Assembly (NCBI RefSeq): GCF_014203595.1
Contig: NZ_JACHJK010000019.1
Span: 57,001-121,000 of the forward strand
Direction of reading: 5' to 3'
Length of the DNA stretch: 64,000 nucleotides
From: Streptomyces echinatus
GTDB taxonomy: Bacteria; Actinomycetota; Actinomycetes; Streptomycetales; Streptomycetaceae
In this document: positions 37,193-46,466 of the stretch, piece after piece
Numbering within the stretch: the first letter of the stretch is position 1
Layout: each line of letters opens with the position of its first letter
The notes under the pieces: model-generated
What the model was told of the DNA's origin: nothing
Databases searched by the model: none
Seen by the model: the letters and a program-made list of their open reading frames with translations, nothing else
Made by a program: the position numbers and the translations under genes

Positions 37193-37557
37193 CAAACCAC
37201 GAATCCGACAGTCACCGCAGGCCGAGCCTGTACGGGGCGCCGAACCAGCGTCACGCAGAACGCGCGGAGAAACCGCGAGGGCACTGTCGTGGCGCGGCAA
37301 GGCCGACGTACGGATCGACTGGTCGACTCGATCCCACCTGCGCCTGTACGAGATCTTCGCCCCGCTCCTGGAAAAGCGACATCTCCCCAGGAGCCCGTGG
37401 ACCTCCCCGCACCCCGCCCCGGTGAACCTCCATCTGCCCCTCCGGCCTCCCCGCCAGCGCGCCGCTGATCGTGGTGAGCGGGAGAAGAGATTGATGATGC
37501 GGGCCTTGGGCACACGGTCGGTGTACTACGCAAATAGCGGCGCTGAGGGGGCTCCCG
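37193..37557. other. Intergenic region, no gene
   Basis: 365 bp between the SDR and DUF5133. Nothing recognisable except a slightly AT-richer stretch (TACTACGCAAATAG) shortly before DUF5133 that could be its promoter. Confidence 0.4.
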
Positions 37558-37785
37558 ATGCTCATGGCACACCCGGCTGTACTGAGGAATCTGATCGCAC
37601 AGTACGAGACGCTGCGCGCACTCCACGCGGAGGAAGGCACCGAGGCCGTGCGGCAGCGGATGAACGACGTCGCCTACACCTTGTGCGTGTCGACCGGCAC
37701 CCGCGATGTAGACACCGCCCTCGTCGCCGCCCGCTACCAACTGCCCGGCGCTCGTCCCGAGGACGACTCCGTGCTCACCGCCTGA
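37558..37785 (+). CDS. DUF5133 protein
   Basis: A 75-residue protein that matches the Streptomyces DUF5133 family almost end to end: MLMAHPAVLRNLIAQYETLR, RQRMNDVAYTLCVSTGTRDV, DTALVAARYQLPGARPEDDS. Its function is unknown; members often sit near regulators and ANTAR-type proteins. GAGGGGG precedes the ATG. It is followed by a DUF6098 gene 25 nt downstream, so the two are probably cotranscribed. Confidence 0.85.
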   Translation: MLMAHPAVLRNLIAQYETLRALHAEEGTEAVRQRMNDVAYTLCVSTGTRDVDTALVAARYQLPGARPEDDSVLTA

Positions 37786-37810
37786 CCTCGCCCTATCACG
37801 CAGCGCCGCC

Positions 37811-38263
37811 ATGAGTACTGTCGCCCGTCTGCCGACTTTCACCAGTCTCAGTGAGCTGACCAGGCTCGTCACCCGCCGCCGCCACCTCTACGCACGCTGG
37901 TCCCACGGCCCCGAGCGCGACCTGACGGCCGTCAGCAGCACCGACGACCTGACCGGTGTGAGGCTGCCAGGACTGTCAGCGAGTTCCCTGGACCTCGAGG
38001 ACTGGTGGGGCGAGCGGCCGGCGGACATCTGGGTGGCCCGCCGGCTGTACGACTACTGCCACCTGCCCCGGGTCAAGGATGAACGGACGCGGCCGTGGAT
38101 TCTGCACGGCCGCGAGGCAGCCCGCGGACCGGACAACGAGCCTCTGGTACGGGACATCGAACCCATCGGCTGGATAGCCGACTGCGTCATCACCGAGGCA
38201 TCACGCATCGTGACCGCCCAGCCCGGCAGGTGGGGGCCCCTCGACCGCGGCCTGGCGGGATGA
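37811..38263 (+). CDS. DUF6098 protein
   Basis: A 150-residue conserved actinobacterial protein: LPTFTSLSELTRLVTRRRHL, YARWSHGPERDL, DDLTGVRLPGLSASSLDLED, WWGERPADIWVARRLYDYCH, then GREAARGPDNEPLVRDIEPI. No catalytic motif is visible and I know no function. No signal peptide or membrane segment. It starts 25 nt after DUF5133. Confidence 0.75.
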   Translation: MSTVARLPTFTSLSELTRLVTRRRHLYARWSHGPERDLTAVSSTDDLTGVRLPGLSASSLDLEDWWGERPADIWVARRLYDYCHLPRVKDERTRPWILHGREAARGPDNEPLVRDIEPIGWIADCVITEASRIVTAQPGRWGPLDRGLAG

Positions 38264-38308
38264 GGGGCACACCATCCGCCCGCCCGACGCGTCTGGCCTG
38301 CTGTTCGT

Positions 38309-39874
38309 TCAGCCGAGGCCTTCGGGGCTTTCGCGGGGCAGTGGGGCAACTCGCCCTGTGAGGGGCCGAGAAGCCAGCGGCGCAGGGGGCCGCGGGACCA
38401 GCTCAGGATGTCGGCGCGGTCCGTCCGTGTCCGAGCGCCCGAGTCCCGCGACGGAGTAGCCGACCGCAATGAGCTCGGCGACGACGGCTGGGCCGGTGCG
38501 ACCTGAGCGGTGCCAGTGGCGACGACACGCACGAAGATGGTGGCATGTGCTTCTGCCGCAAGGGGTCCGGCCGACGGGGATGGCGCGCTCACCGAGTTCG
38601 TGTAGGTGACGTACGTTCCGCAGCGGTGAGCAGAACACGACGAGCCAGCTGATGCCGATCAGGACGGCGCCGGTAAAGATCGCGGCCCGGATCCCGACGC
38701 ACGTGCCGATCAGCCCGGCCAACAAGGCGCCGACCGACAGAGCCCCGGTGAGCAGGAACCGAAAGGTGGCGTTCATCCGGCCCAGCATCGCCGCAGGGGT
38801 CACCGTTTGGCGGGTGCTGACCGCGAGGACGTTGGCCAGGCCGGTCTGGACGATGGTGATCATCCAGCCGGCCGCGCCCACCCACAGCAGGGGGCCTGGG
38901 GCCATGAAACCGGTGAGCAGGGCGAAGGGGCCCGTTACCGCGCCGACGATCCACAAGGCCCGGCCGTGCCCGAGGCGCCGGCCGACGGCGGGCGCGACGA
39001 TCGCGCCGAGCAATCCGCCGATGCCACCGGTCGACAGCACCAGCCCCAACATCCCGGCCGACAGGTGCAGTTTCTCGGTGAACAGCACCACGAACGACAC
39101 CTGGCACAGCTGGATCGCGAGGTTGGTCACGGCCCCCTTGGCAGCCAGTGCTCGCAGCATCGGATGACCGAGCACGAAGCGCAGCCCGGCGGCCGTCTCC
39201 CGCCAGAGCCGGGGTCTGGCCGTGGCCGTACGTTGCGGGCTCGGCTCGGCGGCCCGGATCCGCGCGATGGACGACGCCGACCAGAGAAAGCCGAGCGCGT
39301 CGGCGACGATCGCTGCCGCCGGTCCGACGAACTGCACCACCAGGCCGCCGATGCCGCGTCCGGAGACGTCCGCGGCCTGATTCAGCCCGGAGAGGGTGGA
39401 GTTGGCGGCTACGAGCCGGTCCCCGCCGACGAGGTGGGGGACGTACGCCAGATGTGCGACATCGAAGAAGACTGTCGCCACCCCGGTGAGGAACACGACC
39501 ACGTACATCTGGGGAAGAGCGAGCGCTCCGCAGGCCCAGGCCACGGGGATCGAGCCGGTCAGTACGACCCTGCTCAGGTTGGCCGCGACGAGCACGGTCC
39601 GTTTGGGCATGCGGTCCACCCATGCCCCCGCGGGCAGGCCGATGAGCAGGAAGGCCACGGTGCCGAGCGCGGACAGCACGCCGACTTGCCCCGGCCCTGC
39701 GTGGAGCACGGTCTGCGCGAGGACGGGGAGCGCCAGGAAGCTGACCTGTGCGCCGAGCCTGCCGGCCGCGTCTGCGGTGTACAGAAGCCGGAAGTCACGG
39801 TCGGCGAGCACGCTGCGGTGCCGCCGGTCCACGGCGGCGGGTGTGGGTGTGGGTGTGACGAGTGCGCGAGTCAT
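38309..39874 (-). CDS. MFS exporter with a foreign C-terminal tail
   Basis: A 521-residue frame; the first 430 residues are a 12-helix drug-efflux MFS (MFS_3/enterobactin-exporter type): FRLLYTADAAGRLGAQVSFL, motif A GLPAGAWVDRMPKRTVLVA, AANSTLSGLNQAADVSGRGI. After SPLRNVRHLHELGERAIPV the family ends. The frame then reads through about 90 residues that include PAVVAELIAVGYSVAGLGRS, which looks like the first helix of an NAD-dependent epimerase/SDR. The normal stop has thus been lost by fusion to an SDR scrap. It is divergent from an ArsR-type regulator 66 bp away, the likely controller. Confidence 0.75.
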   Translation of the reverse strand: MTRALVTPTPTPAAVDRRHRSVLADRDFRLLYTADAAGRLGAQVSFLALPVLAQTVLHAGPGQVGVLSALGTVAFLLIGLPAGAWVDRMPKRTVLVAANLSRVVLTGSIPVAWACGALALPQMYVVVFLTGVATVFFDVAHLAYVPHLVGGDRLVAANSTLSGLNQAADVSGRGIGGLVVQFVGPAAAIVADALGFLWSASSIARIRAAEPSPQRTATARPRLWRETAAGLRFVLGHPMLRALAAKGAVTNLAIQLCQVSFVVLFTEKLHLSAGMLGLVLSTGGIGGLLGAIVAPAVGRRLGHGRALWIVGAVTGPFALLTGFMAPGPLLWVGAAGWMITIVQTGLANVLAVSTRQTVTPAAMLGRMNATFRFLLTGALSVGALLAGLIGTCVGIRAAIFTGAVLIGISWLVVFCSPLRNVRHLHELGERAIPVGRTPCGRSTCHHLRACRRHWHRSGRTGPAVVAELIAVGYSVAGLGRSDTDGPRRHPELVPRPPAPLASRPLTGRVAPLPRESPEGLG

Positions 39875-39940
39875 GGCGCCAGAGGCTGGCGGACGTTCCG
39901 CACGGCCCGCCATGGGTTCAGAAATACCTAAACTCAGTGG

Positions 39941-40897
39941 ATGCTTGAGCTCAAGTTCACCACCGAGGACCTCGCGCTGACCCGCTTGGCGATCTCGCCG
40001 CTGTGGGAGGCGATCGCGAGCCTGCGTGTCCTGACGCAGCCGGAGGCTCACCCACTGCACGGCCCGTGGCTCGCGGCCGTACGCCCTCGATTGGCACGAG
40101 CGCGCCTGGACCTGCGGCCGGTCACCGAACTCGTCACGCCGAGGGTGGCCGCGTTCGTCGCGCCTGCTCCGGTGATCGCGGCCCCGGACATCCGGCTCGA
40201 ACTCGCGGCGATGCGTACGCACCCGGTGGAAGAAGTCCAGGCCGACCTCGATGTCCTGGGGCTGCCCCGGTACGCGGAACCCGCCGCAGCGATGGAACGG
40301 GTGGCGACCACCATCGAGGCCTACTGGGAGCTGGCGGTGGCACCGTACTGGCCGCGCATCCGCGCGGTACTCGAAGCCGATGTAAGGCACCGGGCACATC
40401 TGCTGTCCACCGGCGGCAGCCGCCAGCTCTTCTCCGACTTGGACCCCAACCTCCGCTGGGAGGACGGCAGACTCGGAGTCAGGCTGCGCAGCAACCGCAC
40501 CGGTACCGTCGAGTTGGACGGGCGGGGCCTGGTCCTCGCGCCGTCCGCCTTCGCCTGGCCCCGAGTGTCACTGCTCACCACACCTCCCTGGCAGCCGCTC
40601 CTGCGCTACCCGGCCCGCGGCACCGCCACCATCTGGGAGTCACGCCCCGCCACTCCCCCGCACGCACTCGCCCGAGTGATCGGCAGACCCAAGGCGCGCC
40701 TGCTCGCCCTTCTCCACGAACCCGCGACCACCACCCAACTCGCCGCGCTCACGCGGCTCACGGTCGGCGGCGCGTCACAGCACCTCACCGCGCTCCGGGA
40801 CGCGGGCCTGGTGCGCCCCACCCGGATCGGCCGCAGCATTCTGTATGCCCGGACCGAAACGGCCGAGGCGCTCATGGCCGAGGCATCCCCACACTGA
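39941..40897 (+). CDS. ArsR-type winged-helix regulator (DUF5937-like)
   Basis: A 318-residue regulator. A long N-terminal sensor domain (LELKFTTEDLALTRLAISPL, WEAIASLRVL) resembles DUF5937. The last 90 residues hold an ArsR winged helix: RPKARLLALLHEPATTTQLA, ALTRLTVGGASQHLTALRDA, GLVRPTRIGRSILYART. It is divergent from the MFS exporter, with 66 bp between starts, an arrangement typical of local repressors of efflux genes. No metal-binding Cys pair is evident, so the ligand is probably organic. Confidence 0.8.
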   Translation: MLELKFTTEDLALTRLAISPLWEAIASLRVLTQPEAHPLHGPWLAAVRPRLARARLDLRPVTELVTPRVAAFVAPAPVIAAPDIRLELAAMRTHPVEEVQADLDVLGLPRYAEPAAAMERVATTIEAYWELAVAPYWPRIRAVLEADVRHRAHLLSTGGSRQLFSDLDPNLRWEDGRLGVRLRSNRTGTVELDGRGLVLAPSAFAWPRVSLLTTPPWQPLLRYPARGTATIWESRPATPPHALARVIGRPKARLLALLHEPATTTQLAALTRLTVGGASQHLTALRDAGLVRPTRIGRSILYARTETAEALMAEASPH

Positions 40898-41016
40898 CGC
40901 GAGAGCGGAACCGGCGGCGACGAGTGCGAGGCCTAACTCCCGCCGTTGCGGGCGAGCGAGTGCTGAGCGACAAAACCAGGTCGACGGTGGTCACTGCGGT
41001 ACCCGATCATGCACTC

Positions 41017-41331
41017 ATGCCCCTGACAGACACCCTTGCCCGAGTCGATGCAGACCTGACCGCCGGCCGGGTCCCCGTCGCGCGCCAGCGCCTGCGCGGG
41101 CTGGTGTCGTCCTTTCCGAACGACCTGATGCTTCGCCGACGCCTGGCCGAGGTGTACCGCCTGTACGGAGAGCCCGCAGAAGCGGGCCGCTGGATGTACC
41201 TCGAACGGGACCGGGACACGGCTGAGGCCGCCGCCTTCGAGGCGACATACCGCACAGCTCCGCAGCGCATGCGGGCACTTGCCTGGCGGGGCCCGGAGTC
41301 GCTTGCCGGAACAACCTTCGCCAGAGAGTAA
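41017..41331 (+). CDS. DUF6584 protein
   Basis: A 104-residue protein of the TPR-like DUF6584 family: LARVDADLTAGRVPVARQRL, RGLVSSFPNDLMLRRRLAEV, YRLYGEPAEAGRWMYLERDR. Its function is unknown. It is shorter than many relatives, and the DNA after the stop still resembles coding sequence (WDTGPSDEEADSRESAFAGF), so it may be shortened by a frameshift near 41330. I start it at the ATG 41017; the ribosome site is weak. Confidence 0.65.
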   Translation: MPLTDTLARVDADLTAGRVPVARQRLRGLVSSFPNDLMLRRRLAEVYRLYGEPAEAGRWMYLERDRDTAEAAAFEATYRTAPQRMRALAWRGPESLAGTTFARE

Positions 41332-41652
41332 CTGGCAGCAGTAAGAGTTGCCTGCTCCGATGCCATGGGACGCCCCGTCGACTGGGACACGGGGCCATCT
41401 GACGAGGAGGCAGACAGCAGGGAAAGCGCCTTCGCCGGCTTCCTGGCCGGTGCCGGATGCCTGGGTGGCGGTCCTTGTGTTCCTCGCGATCCGGGTAAAC
41501 GGACTCGTTGCCCTCTTCGACTGACTCAGGTCGCCTGGACCTGCGGGAACGCCCTCGACGTTCGGTGGGACTGCCCAGAACTGCCGTGACCCGGCAAGCG
41601 GTCCCGCAAGTCGCCGCCGGTCGGCCCTGCCCGGCAACCGCAACGACTGCAA
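41332..41652. other. No intact gene
   Basis: About 320 bp after DUF6584. It may contain the displaced end of that protein in another frame; nothing else recognised. Confidence 0.35.
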
Positions 41653-41760
41653 GGCGTGAAACTGTCCGGTGCGAAGGACGCGGTCGGCGGGACGACCGTG
41701 ATCGCGGACGGCGGCTACCGGGGCACCGGCCTGCTCATCCCGCACCGCCCTCTGAGGCAG
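41653..41760 (+). mobile_element. IS5-family transposase scrap
   Basis: About 36 codons, GVKLSGAKDAVGGTTVIADG and GYRGTGLLIPHR, match the segment around the second catalytic Asp of IS5-type DDE transposases. Nothing of the rest remains. Confidence 0.65.
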
Positions 41761-41791
41761 CCAACGCCGTGTGACGGGCCGCGACCGCTCC

Positions 41792-42439
41792 TCAAGATCC
41801 GTGCCGGAGCCTGAAACTCGCCGACGTCGATGCCGCCGAGACGTGCTCGGTCAGTGCCTCGAAGAGCAGGAGGCCCTGATCCACCAGTTCCGTGCGTGAG
41901 ACGTGCAGAACGCCGTTGAACCAGCTCAGCAGCATCTCGCTGATCGCGCCGACGAGCGCCACCGACATGGTTGCGGTGTCGATCCTGGGGTCGTCAACCC
42001 TCTCCCGCAGAAGAGATTCGACGAGGCCGCTCATGCGACGCATGCCCAGTCGCCGTTCGTGTGCCGTGAGAGGACCGGCGCCCAGCGATTCCGCGAGCTT
42101 GACGCGCCCCTTCCGCGGATCTTCCATAGGGAGTCCGACGACGACGTCGATCATGTTCCGGGCCCGGTCGCGCAGCGGCTCGCCCGTGCTGATCACCTCT
42201 GCACAGCGGGTGATCTGCTCCTCGTAGATGTCCCTGATGAGCGCCGCCATGAGGTCATCGAGGGAGGCGAAGCTCTCCGCGAAGTATCTGTCCTTCAGTC
42301 CGGCATGGCGGAGCACCGCGCTGATGGAGGTGTGCGCGTACCCGTGGCTGGAGAAGAGTTCGAGGCCGCTGTCCATGAGGCGCCGGCGTCTCAGTTGCGC
42401 GCGCTGCTGGGCCGTAGCTCCGCCGTATGTCCTCGCCAT
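41792..42439 (-). CDS. TetR-family regulator of the ALDH-GMC cassette
   Basis: A 215-residue TetR protein. The helix-turn-helix region is RRLMDSGLELFSSHGYAHTS and ISAVLRHAGLKDRYFAESFA. AGGAGAGG precedes the ATG. It is divergent from the aldehyde dehydrogenase with 232 bp between, where a perfect 11-bp inverted repeat (42498-42531) forms the likely operator. I expect repression of the cassette relieved by a substrate, possibly an alcohol or aldehyde; the effector is not known. Confidence 0.85.
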   Translation of the reverse strand: MARTYGGATAQQRAQLRRRRLMDSGLELFSSHGYAHTSISAVLRHAGLKDRYFAESFASLDDLMAALIRDIYEEQITRCAEVISTGEPLRDRARNMIDVVVGLPMEDPRKGRVKLAESLGAGPLTAHERRLGMRRMSGLVESLLRERVDDPRIDTATMSVALVGAISEMLLSWFNGVLHVSRTELVDQGLLLFEALTEHVSAASTSASFRLRHGS

Positions 42440-42497
42440 GTGCCACCTCTCCTGAGGTGCCCTTTGGGGCGACGCGCAAGATTCTTCAGACGCATTT

Positions 42498-42531
42498 CAC
42501 CTATCTGGTGACACACTACCCCAGATAGGTG
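42498..42531. promoter_or_regulatory. Inverted-repeat operator between TetR and ALDH genes
   Basis: Perfect arms CACCTATCTGG (42498-42508) and CCAGATAGGTG (42521-42531) with a 12-nt spacer, 23 bp centre to centre, ideal for two faces of a TetR dimer pair. TAATGT right after the second arm could be a -10 for the ALDH gene, so binding would cover the promoter. Confidence 0.7.
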
Positions 42532-42671
42532 TAATGTCGCATTTATTAGGCCTCGGATCATGAAAGAACCCCTTGCGGAGGCCGGTGTCGCCCGGGAAAA
42601 CCGGAGCGGACGTGTCCGGTCCGCAGGTTCGCCGATGGTTCCAAGGTCCTGCCCCAGCGGGAGATGTCACC

Positions 42672-44108
42672 ATGGATCCCAACCATCTGTTCATCGGCGG
42701 GCGCTGGGTCCGCGCGTCCGGCGATCGCGTCATCAACGCCGTGTCGGCGAGCACCGGCGACTACCTAGGGAGCGTGCCGTACGGCGCCGAGAAGGACATC
42801 GACCGGGCGGTCGCGGCCGCCCGCGCTGCCTTCGACGCGCCGGACGGCTGGGCCACCTGGGCGCCCGGCCAGCGTGCGGCCGCCATGATCCGCCTCGCGG
42901 ACGCACTTGATGCCAGGCAGGCGGTCACGTCCCACGCCGTCAGTGCGCAGAACGGCATGCCGATCAGTGTCGCCCGCCTCTTCGAAGGCGCCGTGCCATC
43001 GGCTCTTCTTCGCTACTACGCGGGTATGGCCGAAAGCGCGGCAGCGGAGGAGATGCATACCGGGCTGCCCCGCGGCACGACCTTGGTCCGCCGGGAACCC
43101 GCGGGCGTCGTGGCCGCCATCATGCCCTGGAACTTCCCTCAGACACTCGCCTTCTTCAAGACGGCCCCCGCCCTGGCGGCCGGTTGCGCGCTCGTCCTCA
43201 AACCGGCGCCGGAGACGGTCCTCGACTCGCTACTGCTCGCAGAGGCGGTCGAGGAGGCCGGCATCCCCGACGGTGTGATCAATATCGTCCCGGGCGGGCG
43301 GGACACCGGCGCGTACCTGGTCTCCCACCCCGGCGTGGACAAGGTGGCGTTCACCGGATCCACCCGAGCGGGACGTCAAGTGGCCGCCGCATGCGCCGAG
43401 TTGCTGAGGCCCGTGACCCTGGAACTGGGAGGCAAGTCCGCCGCCGTCGTCCTCGACGACGCCGACCTCGCCTCGACCGCCGAGCAGTTCTTCATGGCCA
43501 GTCTGCTGAACAACGGTCAGACCTGCTTCGCGAGCACCAGGATCCTCGCTCCACGCGGCAGATATCACGAAGTGGTGGAGTTCTGCACCGTCATGGCCAG
43601 AGACGCCGTCGTGGGGGACGCACTCGATCCCGCCACCCAGATCGGCCCGCTGGTCAGCCCTCGGCAGCGAGAGCGAGTGCTCGGTTTCATCAAGACCGGT
43701 CTCAGCGAGGGTGCCCGGCTCACCACGGGAGGAGGGCGGCCACTCGCCCTCGACCGGGGCTGGTTCGTCGAACCCACCGTGTTCGCCGACGTCGACAACA
43801 CCTCGACCATCGCGCAGGAGGAGATCTTCGGCCCGGTCCTCACCGTCACGCCCTACGACGGGGAGGACGAGGCCGTGCGCCTGGCCAACGAGTCGCAGTA
43901 CGGCCTAGGGGGCACCGTCTGGACCACGGACCTCGACCACGGTGCCCGGGTGGCCCGCCGTATCAAGACCGGCACCATCGGGCTCAACGGCTACCTGCCC
44001 GAGCTCACCTCCCCCTACGGAGGCAGGAAGTCCAGCGGACTCGGCCGCGAGCTGGGGCCCGAGGGCCTTCAGGCGTACCAGCAACTCCAGTCGATCTACC
44101 ACCCCTGA
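42672..44108 (+). CDS. NAD(P)-dependent aldehyde dehydrogenase
   Basis: A 478-residue enzyme of the ALDH superfamily. Cofactor and active-site motifs are complete: MPWNFPQ (151-157), FTGSTRAG, ELGGKS with catalytic Glu251, and NNGQTCF with the nucleophile Cys285; EEIFGPVL and GLNGY follow. The ATG at 42672 has GGGAG upstream. A GMC oxidoreductase begins 74 nt after its stop, so an alcohol could be oxidised to an aldehyde and then an acid by the two products. The TetR gene and operator lie upstream. The exact substrate is unknown. Confidence 0.92.
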   Translation: MDPNHLFIGGRWVRASGDRVINAVSASTGDYLGSVPYGAEKDIDRAVAAARAAFDAPDGWATWAPGQRAAAMIRLADALDARQAVTSHAVSAQNGMPISVARLFEGAVPSALLRYYAGMAESAAAEEMHTGLPRGTTLVRREPAGVVAAIMPWNFPQTLAFFKTAPALAAGCALVLKPAPETVLDSLLLAEAVEEAGIPDGVINIVPGGRDTGAYLVSHPGVDKVAFTGSTRAGRQVAAACAELLRPVTLELGGKSAAVVLDDADLASTAEQFFMASLLNNGQTCFASTRILAPRGRYHEVVEFCTVMARDAVVGDALDPATQIGPLVSPRQRERVLGFIKTGLSEGARLTTGGGRPLALDRGWFVEPTVFADVDNTSTIAQEEIFGPVLTVTPYDGEDEAVRLANESQYGLGGTVWTTDLDHGARVARRIKTGTIGLNGYLPELTSPYGGRKSSGLGRELGPEGLQAYQQLQSIYHP

Positions 44109-44182
44109 CGGGGAAGCCCGGCATCCGTCCTCGTGGCTCGGACGAGTCAAGGGACGGCCGCCCGCCGGGCAATGGAGCCGTC

Positions 44183-45793
44183 ATGACCCCCACCGGAACA
44201 GAAGCATTCGACTACGTCATCGTCGGCGCCGGCAGCGCCGGCTGCGTGCTCGCCGACCGACTCAGCCGCGACCACCGTGCCCGCGTACTCCTGCTTGAGG
44301 CGGGCGGCCCCGACAGCGACGAGCTCATCCACACGCCGGCCGCGCTCGGCATGCTCTTCGGATCCACCGTCGACTGGAGCTACCGGACGGTCGAGCAGCC
44401 CGGATCGGGCCGCACCTTCTCCTGGCCCCGAGGCAAGGTACTGGGCGGCTCGTCGTCGACCAACGTCATGATCTACATCCGCGGCAGCCGGCACGACTAC
44501 GACAGCTGGCGCGACGAGTACGGCGCGAAGGGCTGGGGCTACGACGACGTCCTGCCCTTTTTCGTGAGGTCCGAGTCGAACGACCGCCTCGGTGGGCCCT
44601 ACCACGGATCGGACGGCCCCCTGCACGTCGAGGACCGCGTCTACAGCCACGAACTGTCCCGGACCTGGCTGGAAGCCGCCATGGCGTCGGGCCTCGACCA
44701 CAACGATGACTTCGCGGGAGCGTCCCCGTTCGGCACCGGCCTGTACCAGGTGACCTGCCATCACGGGCGCCGCTGGTCCGCGGCCGACGCCTATCTGCGG
44801 CCGGCCCTCGAACGGCCCAATCTCACCGTACGCACCGGTGCCACGGCGACGAGGATCATCCTCGACGGATCGCGCGCCGTCGGCATCACCTATCTGTGGG
44901 ACGGACAACAACGGGCCGTCCACGCCGACACGGAGGTTCTTCTCTGCGGCGGAGCCATCAACTCCCCTCAACTGCTGCTCCTGTCCGGCATAGGCGACCC
45001 GGACGAGCTGCATGGCATGGGCGTGGAGGTGCGCGTTCCCCTGCCGGGCGTCGGTCGGAACCTTCAGGACCACCTGATGGCTCCCCTCGTGTGGGAGACC
45101 CGGAATTCCACTGACATCGTCCGGGACCTGCTCACCCCCGACAACCTCGTCAGATGGCAGACCCACGGCGACGGCCCCTTCGCCTCCAACTACGGAGAGG
45201 TCGGCGCGTTCCTCGACACGACCGACGGGTCCGAGGAGACCCGCCCCGACGTCCAACTGGTGGGCGGAGCCACGGCGCTCATTCTCAGCGGCGAGGAGAT
45301 GCCGGACCGGGCCGTGTTCACGATGAACGCCGTAGCCCTGCACCCGCGGACGCGCGGCACCGTCCGTCTGGCGTCAGCCGATCCGCAGGCCCCACCGCTG
45401 ATCGATCCGCGCTACTTCGATGCGCCCGAGGACATCTCGGTGCTGATCGCCGGACTCAGGGCGAGCATGGACATCGCCGACCAGTCGCCGTTCGCCGCAT
45501 GCGTGACGCGGCCCTATCTGCCGGCCACCGACGACCTGGACGCCCTGGACGACGCGGCTCTCGAAGAGCACGTCCGTAGATGGAGCGCAACCGCCTATCA
45601 CCCGGTGGGCACCTGCGCCATGGGCACGGGGGAGGACTCCGTCGTCAATCCGGACCTGCAGGTCCACGGTGTCGAGCGGCTCCGTGTCGTCGATGCCTCG
45701 GTGATGCCGACGATCACCAGCGGGAACACCAACGCACCCACCATCATGATCGCAGAAATGGCGGCCGAACGGATCGGCGCGCACCTGGGCTGA
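44183..45793 (+). CDS. GMC-family FAD oxidoreductase
   Basis: A 536-residue glucose-methanol-choline oxidoreductase. FAD binding: DYVIVGAGSAGCVLADRL with GAGSAG at 15-20; PRGKVLGGSSSTNVMIYIRG is the GMC signature 1; GAINSPQLLLLSGIGD is signature 2. The catalytic His lies in ATAYHPVGTCAMG and a C-terminal GNTNAPTIMIAEMAAE completes the fold. It resembles choline/alcohol dehydrogenases. It should supply the aldehyde for the ALDH encoded 74 nt upstream; both are probably one transcript under the TetR protein. GGAG precedes the start. Confidence 0.92.
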   Translation: MTPTGTEAFDYVIVGAGSAGCVLADRLSRDHRARVLLLEAGGPDSDELIHTPAALGMLFGSTVDWSYRTVEQPGSGRTFSWPRGKVLGGSSSTNVMIYIRGSRHDYDSWRDEYGAKGWGYDDVLPFFVRSESNDRLGGPYHGSDGPLHVEDRVYSHELSRTWLEAAMASGLDHNDDFAGASPFGTGLYQVTCHHGRRWSAADAYLRPALERPNLTVRTGATATRIILDGSRAVGITYLWDGQQRAVHADTEVLLCGGAINSPQLLLLSGIGDPDELHGMGVEVRVPLPGVGRNLQDHLMAPLVWETRNSTDIVRDLLTPDNLVRWQTHGDGPFASNYGEVGAFLDTTDGSEETRPDVQLVGGATALILSGEEMPDRAVFTMNAVALHPRTRGTVRLASADPQAPPLIDPRYFDAPEDISVLIAGLRASMDIADQSPFAACVTRPYLPATDDLDALDDAALEEHVRRWSATAYHPVGTCAMGTGEDSVVNPDLQVHGVERLRVVDASVMPTITSGNTNAPTIMIAEMAAERIGAHLG

Positions 45794-46167
45794 AGCCCAA
45801 GCGGCCGCGGCCCACCCTGCCCGGCACCCCCATGGCCCTGCCTGTCCTCAGCCGCCTCGAAGCGATCATTGCCTCGCTGCCCAGCGCCCAGTTCCGAAAC
45901 GAGCCGTCTCACATGCGTCGCTGCAACGTTCGATGCACGCTGGTGGTGGAGAGGACTCTTGCGTGGGCAACCTGCGTGCCGCGACGACCCGGCCGTCGGG
46001 CATGGCCCGAAATCAGGTGGAGATCGAGTGCCGGCCTACGGGTGGTGAGTTCCCCTCTCCGCGAGTCGCGCATGGACCTGGAGCGAGCCAGTACATGGTC
46101 CGAGGCAGAGCCTCCCGCGCAGGGTCGTCCTTCGCTGATGGGCAGGCGGCAGCGGGAAGGAAGCACG
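45794..46167. other. No recognised gene
   Basis: About 370 bp after the GMC gene. I see no supported gene and no strong terminator hairpin. Confidence 0.4.
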
Positions 46168-46370
46168 ATGGAGATCAAGAGATCGACTGCCCCGGTGACG
46201 GGAGCCGATCGCGACATCGGCTACGCATGCGCCCGCGCACTCGTCGCGCGAGGAGCAGCGAGGGTCTACGCCGGTGTCCGGGATCCGGCGAGGGTGGGCG
46301 ACGAGAACCTGGTTCCGCTGCGTGTGGACGTCAGCGTGCCGGAGGAGGTCGCCGCGCCAGATGCCGCTGC
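46168..46370 (+). pseudogene. N-terminal SDR fragment
   Basis: After a good GGAAGGA site the frame reads MEIKRSTAPVTGADRDIGYA, CARALVARGAARVYAGVRDP and VPLRVDVSVPEEVAA, the first third of an SDR. The glycine motif is degraded (TGADRDIG). Beyond about 46370 the NNAG region and catalytic residues are lost, though the frame stays open to 46530. The neighbouring SDR starts at 46467. Confidence 0.65.
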
Positions 46371-46466
46371 TGGGGATCAGCTGCCCCGGGGCGTGGGCCG
46401 TGTCCCGGGCCCTATCGCGGTTCTGGCGCGAAATATCGGCAAGGCCGCAGAGCAGGAGGTTTCATC

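Noticed and set aside
43184..44180. Upstream extension of the GMC frame through the ALDH gene
   Set aside because: The extension overlaps ALDH in another frame and is Arg-rich; the GMC start at 44183 has its own ribosome site and the FAD motif begins there.
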